From NCBI RefSeq assembly GCF_003254395.2, contig NC_037648.1, positions 558,001-622,000 of the forward strand: a stretch of 64,000 bases of DNA, given 5' to 3'. The stretch comes from Apis mellifera. Its lineage: Eukaryota; Arthropoda; Insecta; Hymenoptera; Apidae. This document shows positions 38,328-51,600 of this stretch, piece by piece. The translations under genes and the position numbers were made by a program. The notes below the pieces were generated by a model. It was not told the DNA's origin, searched no databases, and saw nothing but the letters and a program-made list of their open reading frames with translations. The stretch's first letter is position 1. Each line of letters begins with the position of its first letter.

Positions 38328-40554
38328 TCAGTACCTGTTCATAGTAGTTGACGAATTTGAAAATTCTGAAAATAAATAAAAGTTTTATACAATTTAATCT
38401 AAATTACACATATCTATATAAAATTTAACAATTATTAACGAATAAATTATCTAATCATATAACATATTGTATAAAAATAAAATTAGTTAATTACCTTTCA
38501 AACAATCGTTAAGTTCGAGTTCGCTAGAACTACATTTTAAACCAGAAGGTTTTACACCTTTGAAAATTTCAATAATACTCGGTTTCAAATTATGAAAAAT
38601 CAAAGGTTGTCCACGTTTCGAAAAATCTTCCGTTAAACTTTTAATTCCCTAATAAATAATGAATTATATATAAATTATAACATACAAATAAATTATATAA
38701 TAATATCGATAATTTTCTAACTTGATTATATATATAATTTTCTTTTTATTTTGAATATTTTTTTTTGATTATTCTATATTTCATACTTTTCTATCTTCTA
38801 TTATAACATTTTATAATGTACCTTTGCAGCTGTAAAATCTGCTGCTTGGATATGTGTAGAATCTATAACAACAGGTACCGCTGTTCCCTGTTTTGTACCT
38901 TGTTTACTAATTACAGCCCGCACGTATTCGACACTTGGAAAAACGAGACTTCTGTCGGGCGTTATGACAAGATATTCACAGCCGTTGATACTCTAAAACA
39001 AATATGACATTGTATATATTTATATAATAATATGATTTCTCATTACAAAAAAATGAACAGATCATTAATTTATATCATATATGTAATATGAAAAATTTCC
39101 TTACTGTATCTTTATGAACTCGTAGCGATGGTCTTGCTGAAGCATAAAGTAGGAACAAAACGTTTATACCGATACCAATTACTATACCTAATTCAAGTCT
39201 TATAAAAAGACAGCATAAAAATGTAGCTACAGCTGGTATGAGATCAATTTCTGAAAAGAAATTTATTTATTTATTTATCGTATAACGTATTCAGAAAAGT
39301 CTCTGTTCATAAGTAAAATTTTATTAACATTATATTTAAAAAACTGTACTTTTTGTTCTCCATATAGGCTTGATCACGTGTAATTCCACCATAAAAATGA
39401 CAGCCGCGATGATGATTGCAGCGAGGGCGGCGTTAGGGATAAAGTACAAATATGGGGTAAGGAACTGAAGTGATACAAGTACTAAGAGTCCAGTATAAAC
39501 ACCGCCAAGAGTCGTTTTTACTCCGGATGAATGATTTACGGCACCACGACTAAGGCCACCGCTCACGGGCATGGAAGAAACGAAAGCTGACACAACGTTG
39601 CACACTCCTAAAGCCAACATTTCTTGGGTCGCATCGATTGGTTTACCTTCATCTACAAAAAAATACGTTTCCTTTATACGAGATCTTGTTACAATACAAT
39701 ACAATTTACAGGTAAAAAGAAACTTGTTCTCCAAAAACTTAATCATTATGTAATGTTGTTAGTTATATACAAGCGTATGACTCACTGAAAACTTTGGCAA
39801 TAGAGATGGTTTCTAAGAGGCTCAATAAAGGAATGACTAGACATCCAGAACCGAGTGCGGAAACCATATCGACGAAATTGTAAGTTTCGTTCTTGTGATT
39901 GGTTTGAAACGGTGGTAGCTGAAATTCCGGAAGTCCTTGTTTAACGTGGCCCGTCAATTTAACGGGTGAGGAACCTAAGTGACTTTCTAAAAGCCAGCAT
40001 ATAACGCCGCAAACGAGGACCACGAGAATATTTCGTGCCGTGGATAGCAACCAAAGTGATTTTTGCATAATTACTTGTACTCTCGACGACATTTTTGCCG
40101 CTTTTTGCATAAATGGTATATCTTTGATTTTCTGCAAAAAAAAAACAAAATTTCAGTTACTTTATTCTTATGAAAAAAAGTATCTATTTAATAGACAATG
40201 TTCTAAATAGTTTACATTATTAAATATTTATTTAAAAATTTACTTCAATAAGGATTGTGACATGTTGAATGATGGTACTAACTCTAAGGAGAAGAAGTAC
40301 GATTATACAAGTGATACCCAATGCACTGTCCCAGAGCTTTGTCTCCCCAATTTTCTCGAATATATTTTGCCATACTTCGACAAATTTACTACCACCGATG
40401 TGAATGCCTAGAATATCCTTCACTTGGCTAGTAGCAATAATTATGGCTGCTGCCGACGTAAAACCGACCGAAACTGGTCCCGATATGAAATCCAATAGAA
40501 AACCTGATGAGAAGAGAAAATATATAAATATTTAAATTTAATCTCGTAAATTCG

Positions 40555-40588
<34 letters not shown>

Positions 40589-43500
40589 CTAAATGTAAAA
40601 TTCCCATTAATAAACACGCGCAACCAGAGATGAAGGTTAGAAGAACCGCAAAATCGGGCCCTAAATCGGATTTTTGTAACGTTTCCCTTGTCAAGATTGC
40701 GATAATTGCAGTTGGCCCAACTGGAACGTCTTTGCAGGATCCAAAGATAGTGTAAACGAAGCATGCCATGAAAGACGAATATAAACCGTACTGCGAAAAA
40801 GAAGGAAATTTTTAGAGAGAATAGTGTGAGAACAAATAAACAATATTAAAAAAAAGTACGTATATTAAAAAAAATTATAAACGTTAACACGATGTTTAAA
40901 TAAAACTTGGAAAGATAAAAGAATAAACGTTCTTACCTGCAAAGGAAGTCCTGCCACATTCGCATAAGCTATCGCCTGTGGTATAACGGTAAGGCCTACG
41001 GTAATACCAGCAACGAGATCACTTACTATGTAATCCTTACGATACGTTTGTATCCACGCTGCTATAGGTACCCTTTTGTAAACCATTTTTTTCTTGCACG
41101 ACCTTTTGATTCGTTGATACACCCATTTTCTTCCTAGAGAGCATAATAGATCTTTTTCAGGATTTTGAGGAACTGGAAAAAAAAAATTTCATTTTTTATT
41201 ATACTAGAAAAATATACGATTGAGCGATGAAATATAAGAGAGTGAAAATTTATCATACTTTATAAATTAAGTTTAAATAATATTTTCAATTTTATATATA
41301 TATATTCACCTTGAGTAATCGATAATTCATATAAATTTAAGAATTATAAAAAATTTTCAATATATAGAATTTTCTTCCATCCTCACTACGTACAAAATAT
41401 AAAAATGTTTCAACCGACGTGAAAGGTATTGGCGATATCTAATGCACGAAACGAGAATACACGTGTAAACAAAGATCATTGCACGACGAGCTGAGAAACG
41501 TTTACAATGGGCAAACGGTATAATTAAACCGTGTAGGAAAATGGTTAATGCACGTGTGTAGAATAGCGATGTAGATTCCTCGGATCGCGTGACGACCTTT
41601 TTAAATAACAATTTTAGAAAGTACGACGAAGAGAGGAAAAAGATAGCGGAATAAAAAGAAAACTGTGCGGCCACGGGGCACATCTGACTCGAGCCACGAC
41701 GGGATATTAGGATTACCATAATATGTGTGCGAGTGTGCACAGTGCTGTAGTTCCCGTATAACTGGTGATAATTGCGTCCAAAAGTGAAGTGAGACAGGTT
41801 TAACTGGTTCTGCGCATACGGCACGTGATGTTTGAAGGAAAATATAAATTATCCAATGAATTAAAAATGATATCCATTCAATCGACATTACATACGTTAA
41901 ATGAAATTTCACCGGATTCGTTTCGATTTTTTTGAAAAATTGGAATTAAACGAATCGAAAATAATTTTTAATACTTTTAAAAATTTTTAATACTTTTTAA
42001 TTTTCCGTTAATTGATTGTATCGAAATTTTGTTAGTTATTTCGTCAAAAAAGATAATGTTTAAGAGAATTTTTTTAAATTTGAACGACAAATTTATTTAT
42101 GAGATATTTGATTACGAAAGAGTATAATAATTCGCTTCTTTCTTAACATTTTATGGATATCGTTATTTATTGCTAAATTGTTATCTATATTTTAATATAT
42201 TTTAACAAAGAATTATAAATTGGCTTCTCTTTGTCCCTTCTTACAAATGATAAATCATATTGAGTATTAATGTTTGATCGATCGAATTCAAGAAAATATA
42301 AATAATAACTTTTGTTCTATCGTCATATTTCGTCATATTGAAAAATTAAATAAAGGAGAGATATTATTTTTGAGATTAAAAATTAATGGGATAAAATGGA
42401 TAAAATTTGTATTTATTAATTGTAATTTAAAGATAATTTCAATATCGTTGAAAAATGGTTTGAAACGTAATGTTGAAAATCTCATTTTAGAAAGATAATC
42501 GCGAGGTATCGATATCAATTGCGAAAGTTATTACGAAACGAGTAATATAAATTCTGAATTATTTTATACCATTTTATATGCTAATAAGGATGATATTTTC
42601 CAAATTTCAATTATTATAATTCGTTTCAGATAATTCGAACAAATTATATTATGAAAATCACACATTATTTTCAATCAAAATTTTTTTTCTAATTTTTATC
42701 GCGAAATAAACAAGTTCTTCTTATATAGTATTTAACACTCTTGCACGTTTATTGAAATGAAAGTGTTACGAGCTAACGAAATCTCATTATCATTTTTAAA
42801 ACAGGTTGTATCAAGGAAAAACTTTAAAGAATAGAGAGTAATAGAAGAGCTTTCCTGTCACACGTCATTATTTCGCAAACGGGAACGAAGTGAATCAGAA
42901 GGATCCGTAACTTTGAGTAACTTGTCAAACACGCGCTCGAGGCCTAACCTCAAAACTCGAACGAGGCAAATTCGCAACGCCAAGTTTTTTTTCTTTCCTC
43001 CCCTCGTTTGCATCTCATTTCGTGAGAATTCGTATTAAATGACATATCGTTTTTCCCACGACACTCTTCTTTGACGTCATTTGAAAATTTAATTTTCAAC
43101 GTTTCCCAACTTTTTTTTTCTATTTACTCGACTCGTAATAAAAATAGCCTTCGAAATATTCAAATGACTCGCGACCTCTCCTTTTTTTTTTTTTTTTAAG
43201 AAATCAGATGAATTGCGTTTTTTTCTTTTTTCCTTTTATTAAAATGTACCTCGTTACTTAATAGATTGATCGTTTATTTTATCATCCGAATTTTCCAATT
43301 TTTAAAAATCGTCATAGAAACGGATCCAATCGTTTCACGGATCCGATCGATAAAACAGAATAAAATATGATATTTTTATTTCTGGAAGGATAAAAGAAAA
43401 GGATATAAGAAAATTTTTTTTCCATATATAAAAAAAGAAAAATAATACTTTTCGAAATTTAAGTTTTAAAGAAATTTCAAAGAACCGCTATATTAATTTT

Positions 43501-45468
43501 ATTCCCATAATTTCCATTAATTGTTCTCTTGATAATCTTGGAATCGGACAATCGCGAAATTGCATCATAAAAAGAAGAAAAAAGAGAGAGAGAGAAAAAT
43601 TAACAGCTAGCGTAACAATTTAAAACGACGAAGGAGAATAATTGATATAATCAAATGTTAAACTGTTGGGTCGTTATCGATACTTTTCCATCTATCAAAT
43701 TATCAAACGATCATTTTTTATTTCTTCTTCTTCTTCTTCTTTTATGAATATTCTCATGGCCCCGCATTGGAAAATTGAATCTCAAACGGATTTAGCGCAC
43801 ACAGGCTCGGTAGATGTACAATAATCGTAAAAACCGCCTTGAAGAGTCCGCTTTTGCCTCGATGGAGATTTATTTCGTTCCGTTCGTAATCTGCCTTATA
43901 ATTTATTCGCGATTTGCATGTCGTAGAATTCTTAATCGATAAACCTGCGACTATCAGGTGTTTGAAATTATCCACTTTGAATATTGAATTTAAATCGAGA
44001 ATGGGAATCAAGGTTGGTCACGTTAAAAAATTCATCGATATTAAATTGTAAAATCCTCTGTCCTACATATGTACGTTTCGTAAAAGAGATGTCTTTTTTT
44101 TTTTTTTTTTTTTTTTTAAGAATAACGCAAAAGCTCCTTGAAGACGCGATAAAGAAAGAGATTGAGAAAGATGATCCTTCCTCTTCTTCTTCTTTTTCTT
44201 ATTATTATTATTATTATTGATAGTTTGAAATGATAAAGCAGATAAGATGAAAAAAGATGGATAATAATTTTACCGTTGTAATTTATTGGCGATTAACATT
44301 TTTTTTACAAAGATAACATTGATTAAAATTGGTTAATTTTGACGAGCTTGTAATTAGTTTCATTATCATGATTCATTTCAAGCAATAAGAATGTCGTAAA
44401 ATCGTATTATTCGTTTCAGCAATTATAAACAATTTTAAATTCAGCATCGAGTTTCATGGCCATTGTCGAGAAAGTCAACGAAATTTTAATAATTTTTGTT
44501 TTTTAAAAAACGTAAAAACAAATATAATTTATTTTTACTCCAACTCTAAAGGTCATTCTATATTGTATATCGTATCGATGAATAATTCATCGAGATTCAA
44601 AAGATAGAGCATAATATGTCCGAAATATGTATAAGATAATTTGTATTAACCAATCAATCAAACAATCGATCATCTCGTTAAATTTTAGGATTACTTGTGG
44701 ATAATATTTGTATCCCTCGTTATTTACTTCGACAATTAATTAATTCGTCGAATTAATTATCCTCGAATAATCCAACACGTGATTAATAAAGATTTCAAAA
44801 TGCGGGAAACACGTGCCACACGTTCCAACGAATGTAAAAATATACGCGAAATAAGAATTTAATTTCGATTCTAGTGGAAAACGTGAAACGATAATTACGA
44901 CGAAAATTCTCATTTAAAACAAGACGAAAATCAAGAGAGTGGAAAGGAGAAAAAGAAAAATTTCGTTCGAGGCTTTATTTTTTCTTTTTTTCCAGTTATC
45001 GATAATTAAAAATAGAAAGAAATATCCTTGGACGCGACCAAGTCATTTCCATCGATCCATTAATTGTCAAATAACTAAGAAAAAAAAAAAAAAAACAAAC
45101 AAAGCCTCGAACGAGAAATATCCTTCTTTTATTCTATCTTTCGAAGAATCTTCTCCTTCACTTTTTTGTCACTTTATCGATCGAGCGCGGCGTATACTCT
45201 TATCTTATTAATAACAACACAACGAGAGAGAGAGAAAGAGAGGGAAAGAGAGGGAAAGAGAGGGAAAAAACTCACCATCGTTGCTCGCGGTTTTGTCATC
45301 CTGATTGCAAACACGAATATTGTTGAGTCTGTTCTCAAACTCGGGCATTTGATCGAGATCGTTGTTGTTGCTTCGAAGAGGATCCTCGAAGGCGGCATTG
45401 CTGTATCCGGTTAACCGAACCTGCTTCCCCGTTTCGAGATCGACGTCCTGGACATTGTACTTGGACAT
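38328..45468 (-). CDS. SLC26 anion (sulfate) transporter, SLC26A11-like
   Basis: Multi-pass membrane anion transporter, most like the sodium-independent sulfate transporter SLC26A11. Minus-strand exons: 45468-45276, 41172-40937, 40790-40589, 40503-40283, 40131-39786, 39652-39350, 39250-39105, 38992-38822, 38648-38495 and 38365-38328. They total 2010 bases, 669 residues, all phases consistent. Exon 1 is a hydrophilic cytosolic tail (LTGYSNAAFEDP, NRLNNIRV). The transport domain has the family motif VGLTVIPQAIAYANVAGLP, YGLYSSFMACFVYTIFGS, VPVGPTAI, SGPVSVGFTSAAAIII and SSMPVSGGLSRGAVN. The last four exons form a STAS domain (CEYLVITPDRSLVFPSVEYV, VVIDSTHIQAADFTAAKGI). Exon 1 is separated by a 4.1 kb intron. 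The ATG at 45474 is two codons upstream and in frame. The leader contains a five-codon upstream frame (45654-45640). Confidence 0.92.
40555..40586. repeat. (ATT)n trinucleotide repeat at an SLC26 splice donor
   Basis: About ten ATA/TAA units. On the coding strand this is GTATTATTATT, starting right at the donor after exon 40790-40589. Confidence 0.9.
41173..45275 (-). other. Large first coding intron of the SLC26 gene
   Basis: 4.1 kb with moderate GC, pyrimidine tracts and several poly-T runs (43180-43197, 44093-44117). A perfect TGACGTCA is at 43072-43079. Open frames here (for example 41357-41912 on the minus strand) have no recognisable product and I treat them as chance. Confidence 0.6.
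45239..45268. repeat. Purine minisatellite, AGAGGGAAAG x3
   Basis: Three near-perfect 10-base units next to a GA run (45223-45236), only a few bases inside the intron from the exon 1 donor (GTGAGT) of the SLC26 gene. Confidence 0.85.
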
Positions 45469-45689
45469 GTTCACGATGATTCCTTCTTCGATGAAATGGG
45501 AGATAGAGATAGAGATCGAACGATTTTTTTTTTCTTTTTTCTTTTTCTCTTTTTTTTTCTTTTTTCTTTTTTTTTTTCTTTTGAGATCAAGATACGAGGG
45601 ATGTTGTAGGGAAGTGGAAACTTGAAGGAGGGACGAGGCTCATAGAGACTCCATTGTTTCGATTATGTATGTACGTACGCGTCGCGACC
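45469..45689 (-). other. 5' leader part of SLC26 exon 1 with acceptor
   Basis: On the minus strand a good acceptor (TTTTTATTTTTCAG, ending at 45690) precedes this leader, so coding exon 1 is probably not the first exon. The leader has long T/A homopolymer-rich purine/pyrimidine tracts (45520-45583) and a five-codon upstream frame ATG-GAG-TCT-CTA-TGA. Confidence 0.5.
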
Positions 45690-48600
45690 CTGAAAAATAA
45701 AAAGATATATCTCTAATTAATTCATCGTTTCTAGCTTCTGGTTCTAACGTTACCGTTACAGTTTTCTTCCGTTCACTTTCCAATTGTAAGAAAAGAAAAA
45801 AAATATAATAATCATTTTCTTCTTGCCGCTTTTTCGTCGCATCGATTCGTTCTCCAACTTTTTTACTCGGATAAATTTCGCAATGCATCTCGTAGTGACG
45901 GGAACATAGGGAACAGTTCTTACGTTTATGTCAAAGGTGAGAATTTATATACATTTCGGATATGTGAATGTATGAATACATATTGGCGGATTTTAATTAT
46001 ATTTCGTATAGTACGAAGGAATGGAAATTAAATTTTTTTTTATGATAATTCTAATTACCTGGTTGAATTACGAAAAAAAAGGACTTTTTTTTTTTTTTTT
46101 TTTTTTTTTTGATTTATACGTTCACTTATCGTTTCGTAAGGGGATAAATTCAAGGATTTCTATCTTCTCGCGACGTTACTTCCCCTCTCCCTCCCCATCC
46201 CTTTATTCTCAGTTATATTTGTTTTTATTTCCGCTTCGTTTTCTTTTAAATTCAAAATTTTATTAGAGGAAAGAAATAATGATAATTTCTGGATTATTTT
46301 ATTGTCATCAGAGAAACATGAATAATCCAACGAGATAAAATAAATCAAAGTATATTCTAAAAATAGTAGAGTACGATTTTTTCGACAAAATTTTATTCTT
46401 ACGCTCTTTACTTAAATTTTCTATGTAAAATAATCAACTTATCTAATCGTTCAATTTCATTTGCATTTTTCAAACTTTATTTTACTCGGAAACGAGGCTT
46501 TAAACCTCGAAAAAAATTGTATTTCTTTTTTTTTCTTTTCCTGTGTAATTATCAAGTAATAAATAATAAATACATTTGCTCGGCATGATTTATGAACTTG
46601 TATTTTGTGCTCGCCAAAAAAATGACTTAAAATTCGTTTGTATTATTATTGATTTAATAATTGATCTAATAAAATTTTTTTCCATCATTTACAAAGGAAA
46701 TTGTTTCTAAAAAGAACAAGTTTAAATTAAATTCGATTTGAAATTATATATATATATACGGATCTTTGCACGAATAATTTCTCGAGTAAGAGTGAAAAAA
46801 TCGTACACCGCGTAAAATTTTGCTGGTTCGTTAACATTACATAACGTGCTTTACGAAAACTGATATAAATATTACTTTCGCAGTAACAATTCGGAGAAAT
46901 TCGTATTCGCGCAATTCTTCGATGTATTTTGAGGTTAGGTTAAAATCGAGTTTGAATTAATCGCAATTTCGATTAATTTTGATAATTTATAAATTTACAA
47001 TTGATAATTTAAACATCATGCATTAATTATTATTGATTTTAATCAAGTATTGCTTGTATATTTTTCAAATTTTAATCGTGAAAAATAATATAACCTAAAC
47101 TATTAGTTATCTATCTTAAATTATACCATTAGAATTTGAAAATTAATAATCGTGTAATTATAAAATGGAACAAATACAATGATTTTAACGTATAGAGAGA
47201 TGATTGTTTATCTCTTAATTAATCTAAAATATTGAAATATGATTATAAGAAAATTTTCGTTTGTTTTTTTTTTTGACAATGAATATATTAATTGAACGTT
47301 TAAAATAATTGTTTAAATAGATGCAAATAATTTTCCAATATAAAAACTTTTACGAAATTGAAAGTTTTGAAAGACGATTTAGAAAAATCATATTTTCGTT
47401 TAGCTTCTTACTTCATTTCGTTACATCGATTGGCAAATATCGTTCAACGATCGCGATACGATTATTATTAATTATTTATTAACCTATTTATTAATTCCAA
47501 GATAAAATGCGCCTTTGCGTCACAAATTGTTTGTCCTTTTCGTATCTACGAGTGCTAGGCTTTGTTACGATTAGTATGTATTCTCATTCAACATTCCTGA
47601 TCGAATGCGCTAGTTGAAAGGCATAGAATTATGGTTATAGATAAAGAAACACGTGGCAGCACAGTTGCATTTCTTGCACAAATTAACAGCGCGTATTTAC
47701 TCAAAAGAGTAAACACGATTTTTATTGTTTTAACAATATTATTGACATTTTTGTTATCGTTGTTTGAGTGAGAAAATATACATTATTGACGAAATTGAAA
47801 AAATTAATTATCACTAAGAAAGAATATCTTCAGTTGTATTTACGAATTTTTAAAAAAGAAATTAGTAGAAATGAGTATTAATCGCTACAAGTTTTGAACT
47901 AATAACGATAATAATGTAATTAATGCAATCTTTAAGTATTCGATAATAGTCGATATTGAATAAAATAATTCAACAATTAAACTTTATCATTATCATTTCT
48001 ATCGACACGCTCAAATCATTGATTTTAAAAATTAGAAGATATAATTATGCCACATTATTATCCACCTTATATATTATATATATAAACACGAATTATAATT
48101 ACCGATAATTTATTCTAATTTATTTTTACGATTTGCGATCGTGAAAAAAAAAGAACGAACAATATTTACGATCGACGATACTTGACTGTTATCGCGTCTA
48201 ATTATCGTCTAATCGTCATTGATTTATTCGATCGAATGAAATATATATTTCGCCTAGTAGATCGTTATTGCGCTCTAACACGATACTACGTGAATGCGAT
48301 CGATCGAATGTAACTCCTCGATGAGGCAGTGTAGTAACACTAACGGTATCTAATTACCACGTTGACACAATTCTCGAACCATCAAATCGTTTCATATGAA
48401 TGAGCGTTCTCTTATGTTAAAACTGTTGTACTGTCCGACGAAAAAACTCTCTTCCCCTTTCGTGATAATCGAACCAATATTATCCACGTATCGGTAAATT
48501 CTTTTTCTTCTTCGATTGCTTCGCGATTTTAGGTTAGGTTAACTCTTATTTTCGTAACCTAAACATATCGCTTCTCGAATCCGAATCTATATTCGCTATA

Positions 48601-51600
48601 TTATTTCCTAATTCGTTTAGAATTACCGTTTAGAAAAATTTCGAAAGTGAAATAGTGTTAATCTTAAAGATATAAATTTTTTTACCGTCATTAGAGATTT
48701 ACGATACTTCGTTCTGGAAAAACTAGTTTTTTTTTCCATTTACAAATTAATCAATCGATCATTTTTTATTTTAATTTCTCTTTAACGCGAGTTATTTTTC
48801 ATTTAGCGGCAAGATTTATGACACTTTGCCACGCAAACTACGTTTCTTATATTTCCTGTGTAAATCGTACGAAACATCGTGAAACTTTGAAGGAACGCCA
48901 TCTCGACATGATCGACACTCGCGTAATAAACATCGCGTAAGGACGATGATCTCGCGAAAGTGTTAAATAATTCATCTGTTATTGCTGAAAGCCCGAATTG
49001 GCTTTCTAAACGGTCGAACAGTTTCCTAACCAGATTAACGATGAGCAATTTGTTTTAATTGCATACACGTTTCACACATCCTGCATTTAAATGTGTTCAT
49101 TATTATATATATATATATATACGTACGATTTCATTCGATGAAAAACAGGATAAAAATCTTTTCTCCCTCGCAACTTGGAAAATCTTTTTGACGTCATAAA
49201 AGAAACAAGACTTCCTGGATATGTTTTTTGATTAACATTCTGAATAACTTGAAAATTTATTATGAATTTATGTAGCGTAACAACAGCAATTACTTGATTT
49301 AATTAAATATAATTACAAATAATGAGATATTTTTATATTAATGCACGAATACAATTTTGTTAAAGAAAATTTTTCGATCTCCTCACGAAGAAATTTTTAT
49401 TTTTCCCGACAAAAATAAACTTTTTGACGAAATAAAAATTTCAAGTAAGTATCTCAGAATTTTCTCGAATTCTTTTCAAAATCAAGTCAGAATGTCGATT
49501 ATACGAATTAATTGGATAAATTTGTTCCAACAATCATTCAGAATGATTTAAATTTATCAATACGTGAGACACAATTAAACAATTTTCAAATATACACGTG
49601 TACACAAAGGAATACATTTTTGACATAACCTATAACGAAAGAATAAATTAACCTTTCTAAAACCCATCGGATACAAAAATTGTTAGACACATTAATTCAA
49701 ACATAATATAAATCAATTTATATTCGAATAATAAATCATTTGAACAACTATCGTATAATTAAAAAACAAATTTTAAATCGATCAATCATTCGTAAAAAAT
49801 TTCAAATAATCCACTGTAAAAGAGTAGTCGATACGAACGTTATCTACATTAAATATTTTCTGCTCTTCCGAAAAGGATAAAAAGGGAGGAAAAACTTACG
49901 AGATCTCTTTCGAAATATATTCGCCGGAATGTTAATTCATCGGGAAAAAGTCTCCGTCCATCTCAACCGCAGCCATGATGAACGACACGTTCCAAGTAGA
50001 ATCGTGCAGAATTAAAGAGACGAGATTCGCGTTCAGATTCGCGATGAAGGAAATGTTATAACGAGAAGCGTGAAATTCTTTTAAATATCGCAGGTGTGAG
50101 TCAGTTGTGGTATGAATAGCTGGTTATTTTCTTTAATATATCTCGCCACGTTGAATGCAGTCAACGTGGCGAGAGCAATTTGCGATAACGGTGTCTTCGG
50201 GAATGATACGTACGATCCTCGAAATTGGATTCGAAAGAAATAAATTCCCCTGGCGAGGATTTCCGCTCATTTGCATCCGATTTTACGAGCCCTAAAAAAA
50301 AAAAAAAAAAAAAAGAAAAAAAGAGAGAAGAAAATGATTTTTCCACCGTTGCATAAATCACGTTATCCCTCTCAAGGAACGATCAACCTGTCGATCTTTC
50401 TTAATTTTACGACGGCAATTAGGCTAGCGAAGGTCTGTTCTTACGTATCCCGCAGTTGATCTATTTTGCATTCCGCCTCACCTCCGATCATAAATTATTA
50501 AATATCGTCCGTTCGAAAAATAATTTTTTTTTTTTCCTTCCATCTTATATAAAATTTTAACACACTGAAAATTAAATTTAAATTCAATAAATGGAAAGTT
50601 TCGGTATAAATTATGTTAATACGAATAGTAGAGAATATCAAAAGATTGGATAAAAATTTTAAATAAGTTCCATATATACCTCTCTGATACAAGTGATGAT
50701 ATATTTGATATCTGAAATGATAATCAAGTTTTAAATTATTCATAGGCGTCTATCTAACTCTGCGTGTATATATTATTTGTTTAAGTATTGCAAAATACTT
50801 TATTAATTTAATTAATCAAATCGACAATGTTCAAAAATTTTATATATTAACAATATCGATGAAATTGATGTATTATTTAGAGACAGGAGGTGGATATATT
50901 TGACATAGTAACATTTGATTCAAATTGGCCGACCCCGTGCTTTTCTCTTTTTGACACAAGTAGTTTAATCTTGTTTTCCGTTGGCCTAAATACTGATTCC
51001 ACTAAATTCTTGAACGTCTAGCACGCACATATCGGAACTTTCATTGTATCGAATATCGTATAAGGAAACGATGCTTCCTCGGGTAGATGATTCAATTGTT
51101 TTCAGCCCGATAGAATTTCTTTGATTTATTATATTTCATTGGAAAGAAATTTTAATCAGATCCTAATTAAATATATTGAATTCGTGTGTGAACTTTTATT
51201 ATTTAAGAAAAGAATCAATCAACTATAATTAGACTCTAATTACAAAAAAATGAATTGTTATACATTTTTATTGCAATCTTTTTCTGATTCATAAATTTTT
51301 AAGTATAATGTAATAAATAGAACTTTGATCTCAATATCAAGAAGTGTATGATTAAACGTTAAAATTATTTTAAAGGAAATAAAGAAAAAAAAATGAATAC
51401 AATGTAGAAAATGGAAAAGAATTGCAATTATCGATTATTGATACGATATATTATTAGTTGGATAGTTTTCGATATATCGATATTATCGTTAATGGATAAA
51501 AATAGAGTGTTTCTTTCTTATTTAAAAATATCTGTATTAAATAATAAAATAAACAGTTTTTATTAATAATCTTTATTAAAAAATTATATTTTTTTCAATT

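Noticed and set aside
41357..41912. Two overlapping minus-strand open frames of 103 and 155 codons
   Set aside because: They lie in an SLC26 intron, have no family resemblance and chance-like composition, and are long only because local GC is higher.
48530..48545. Two TTAGG units, with similar bits near 46931, 61127 and 62130
   Set aside because: TTAGG is the usual insect telomere repeat, but two units are too few to call an interstitial telomere and are common in bee DNA.
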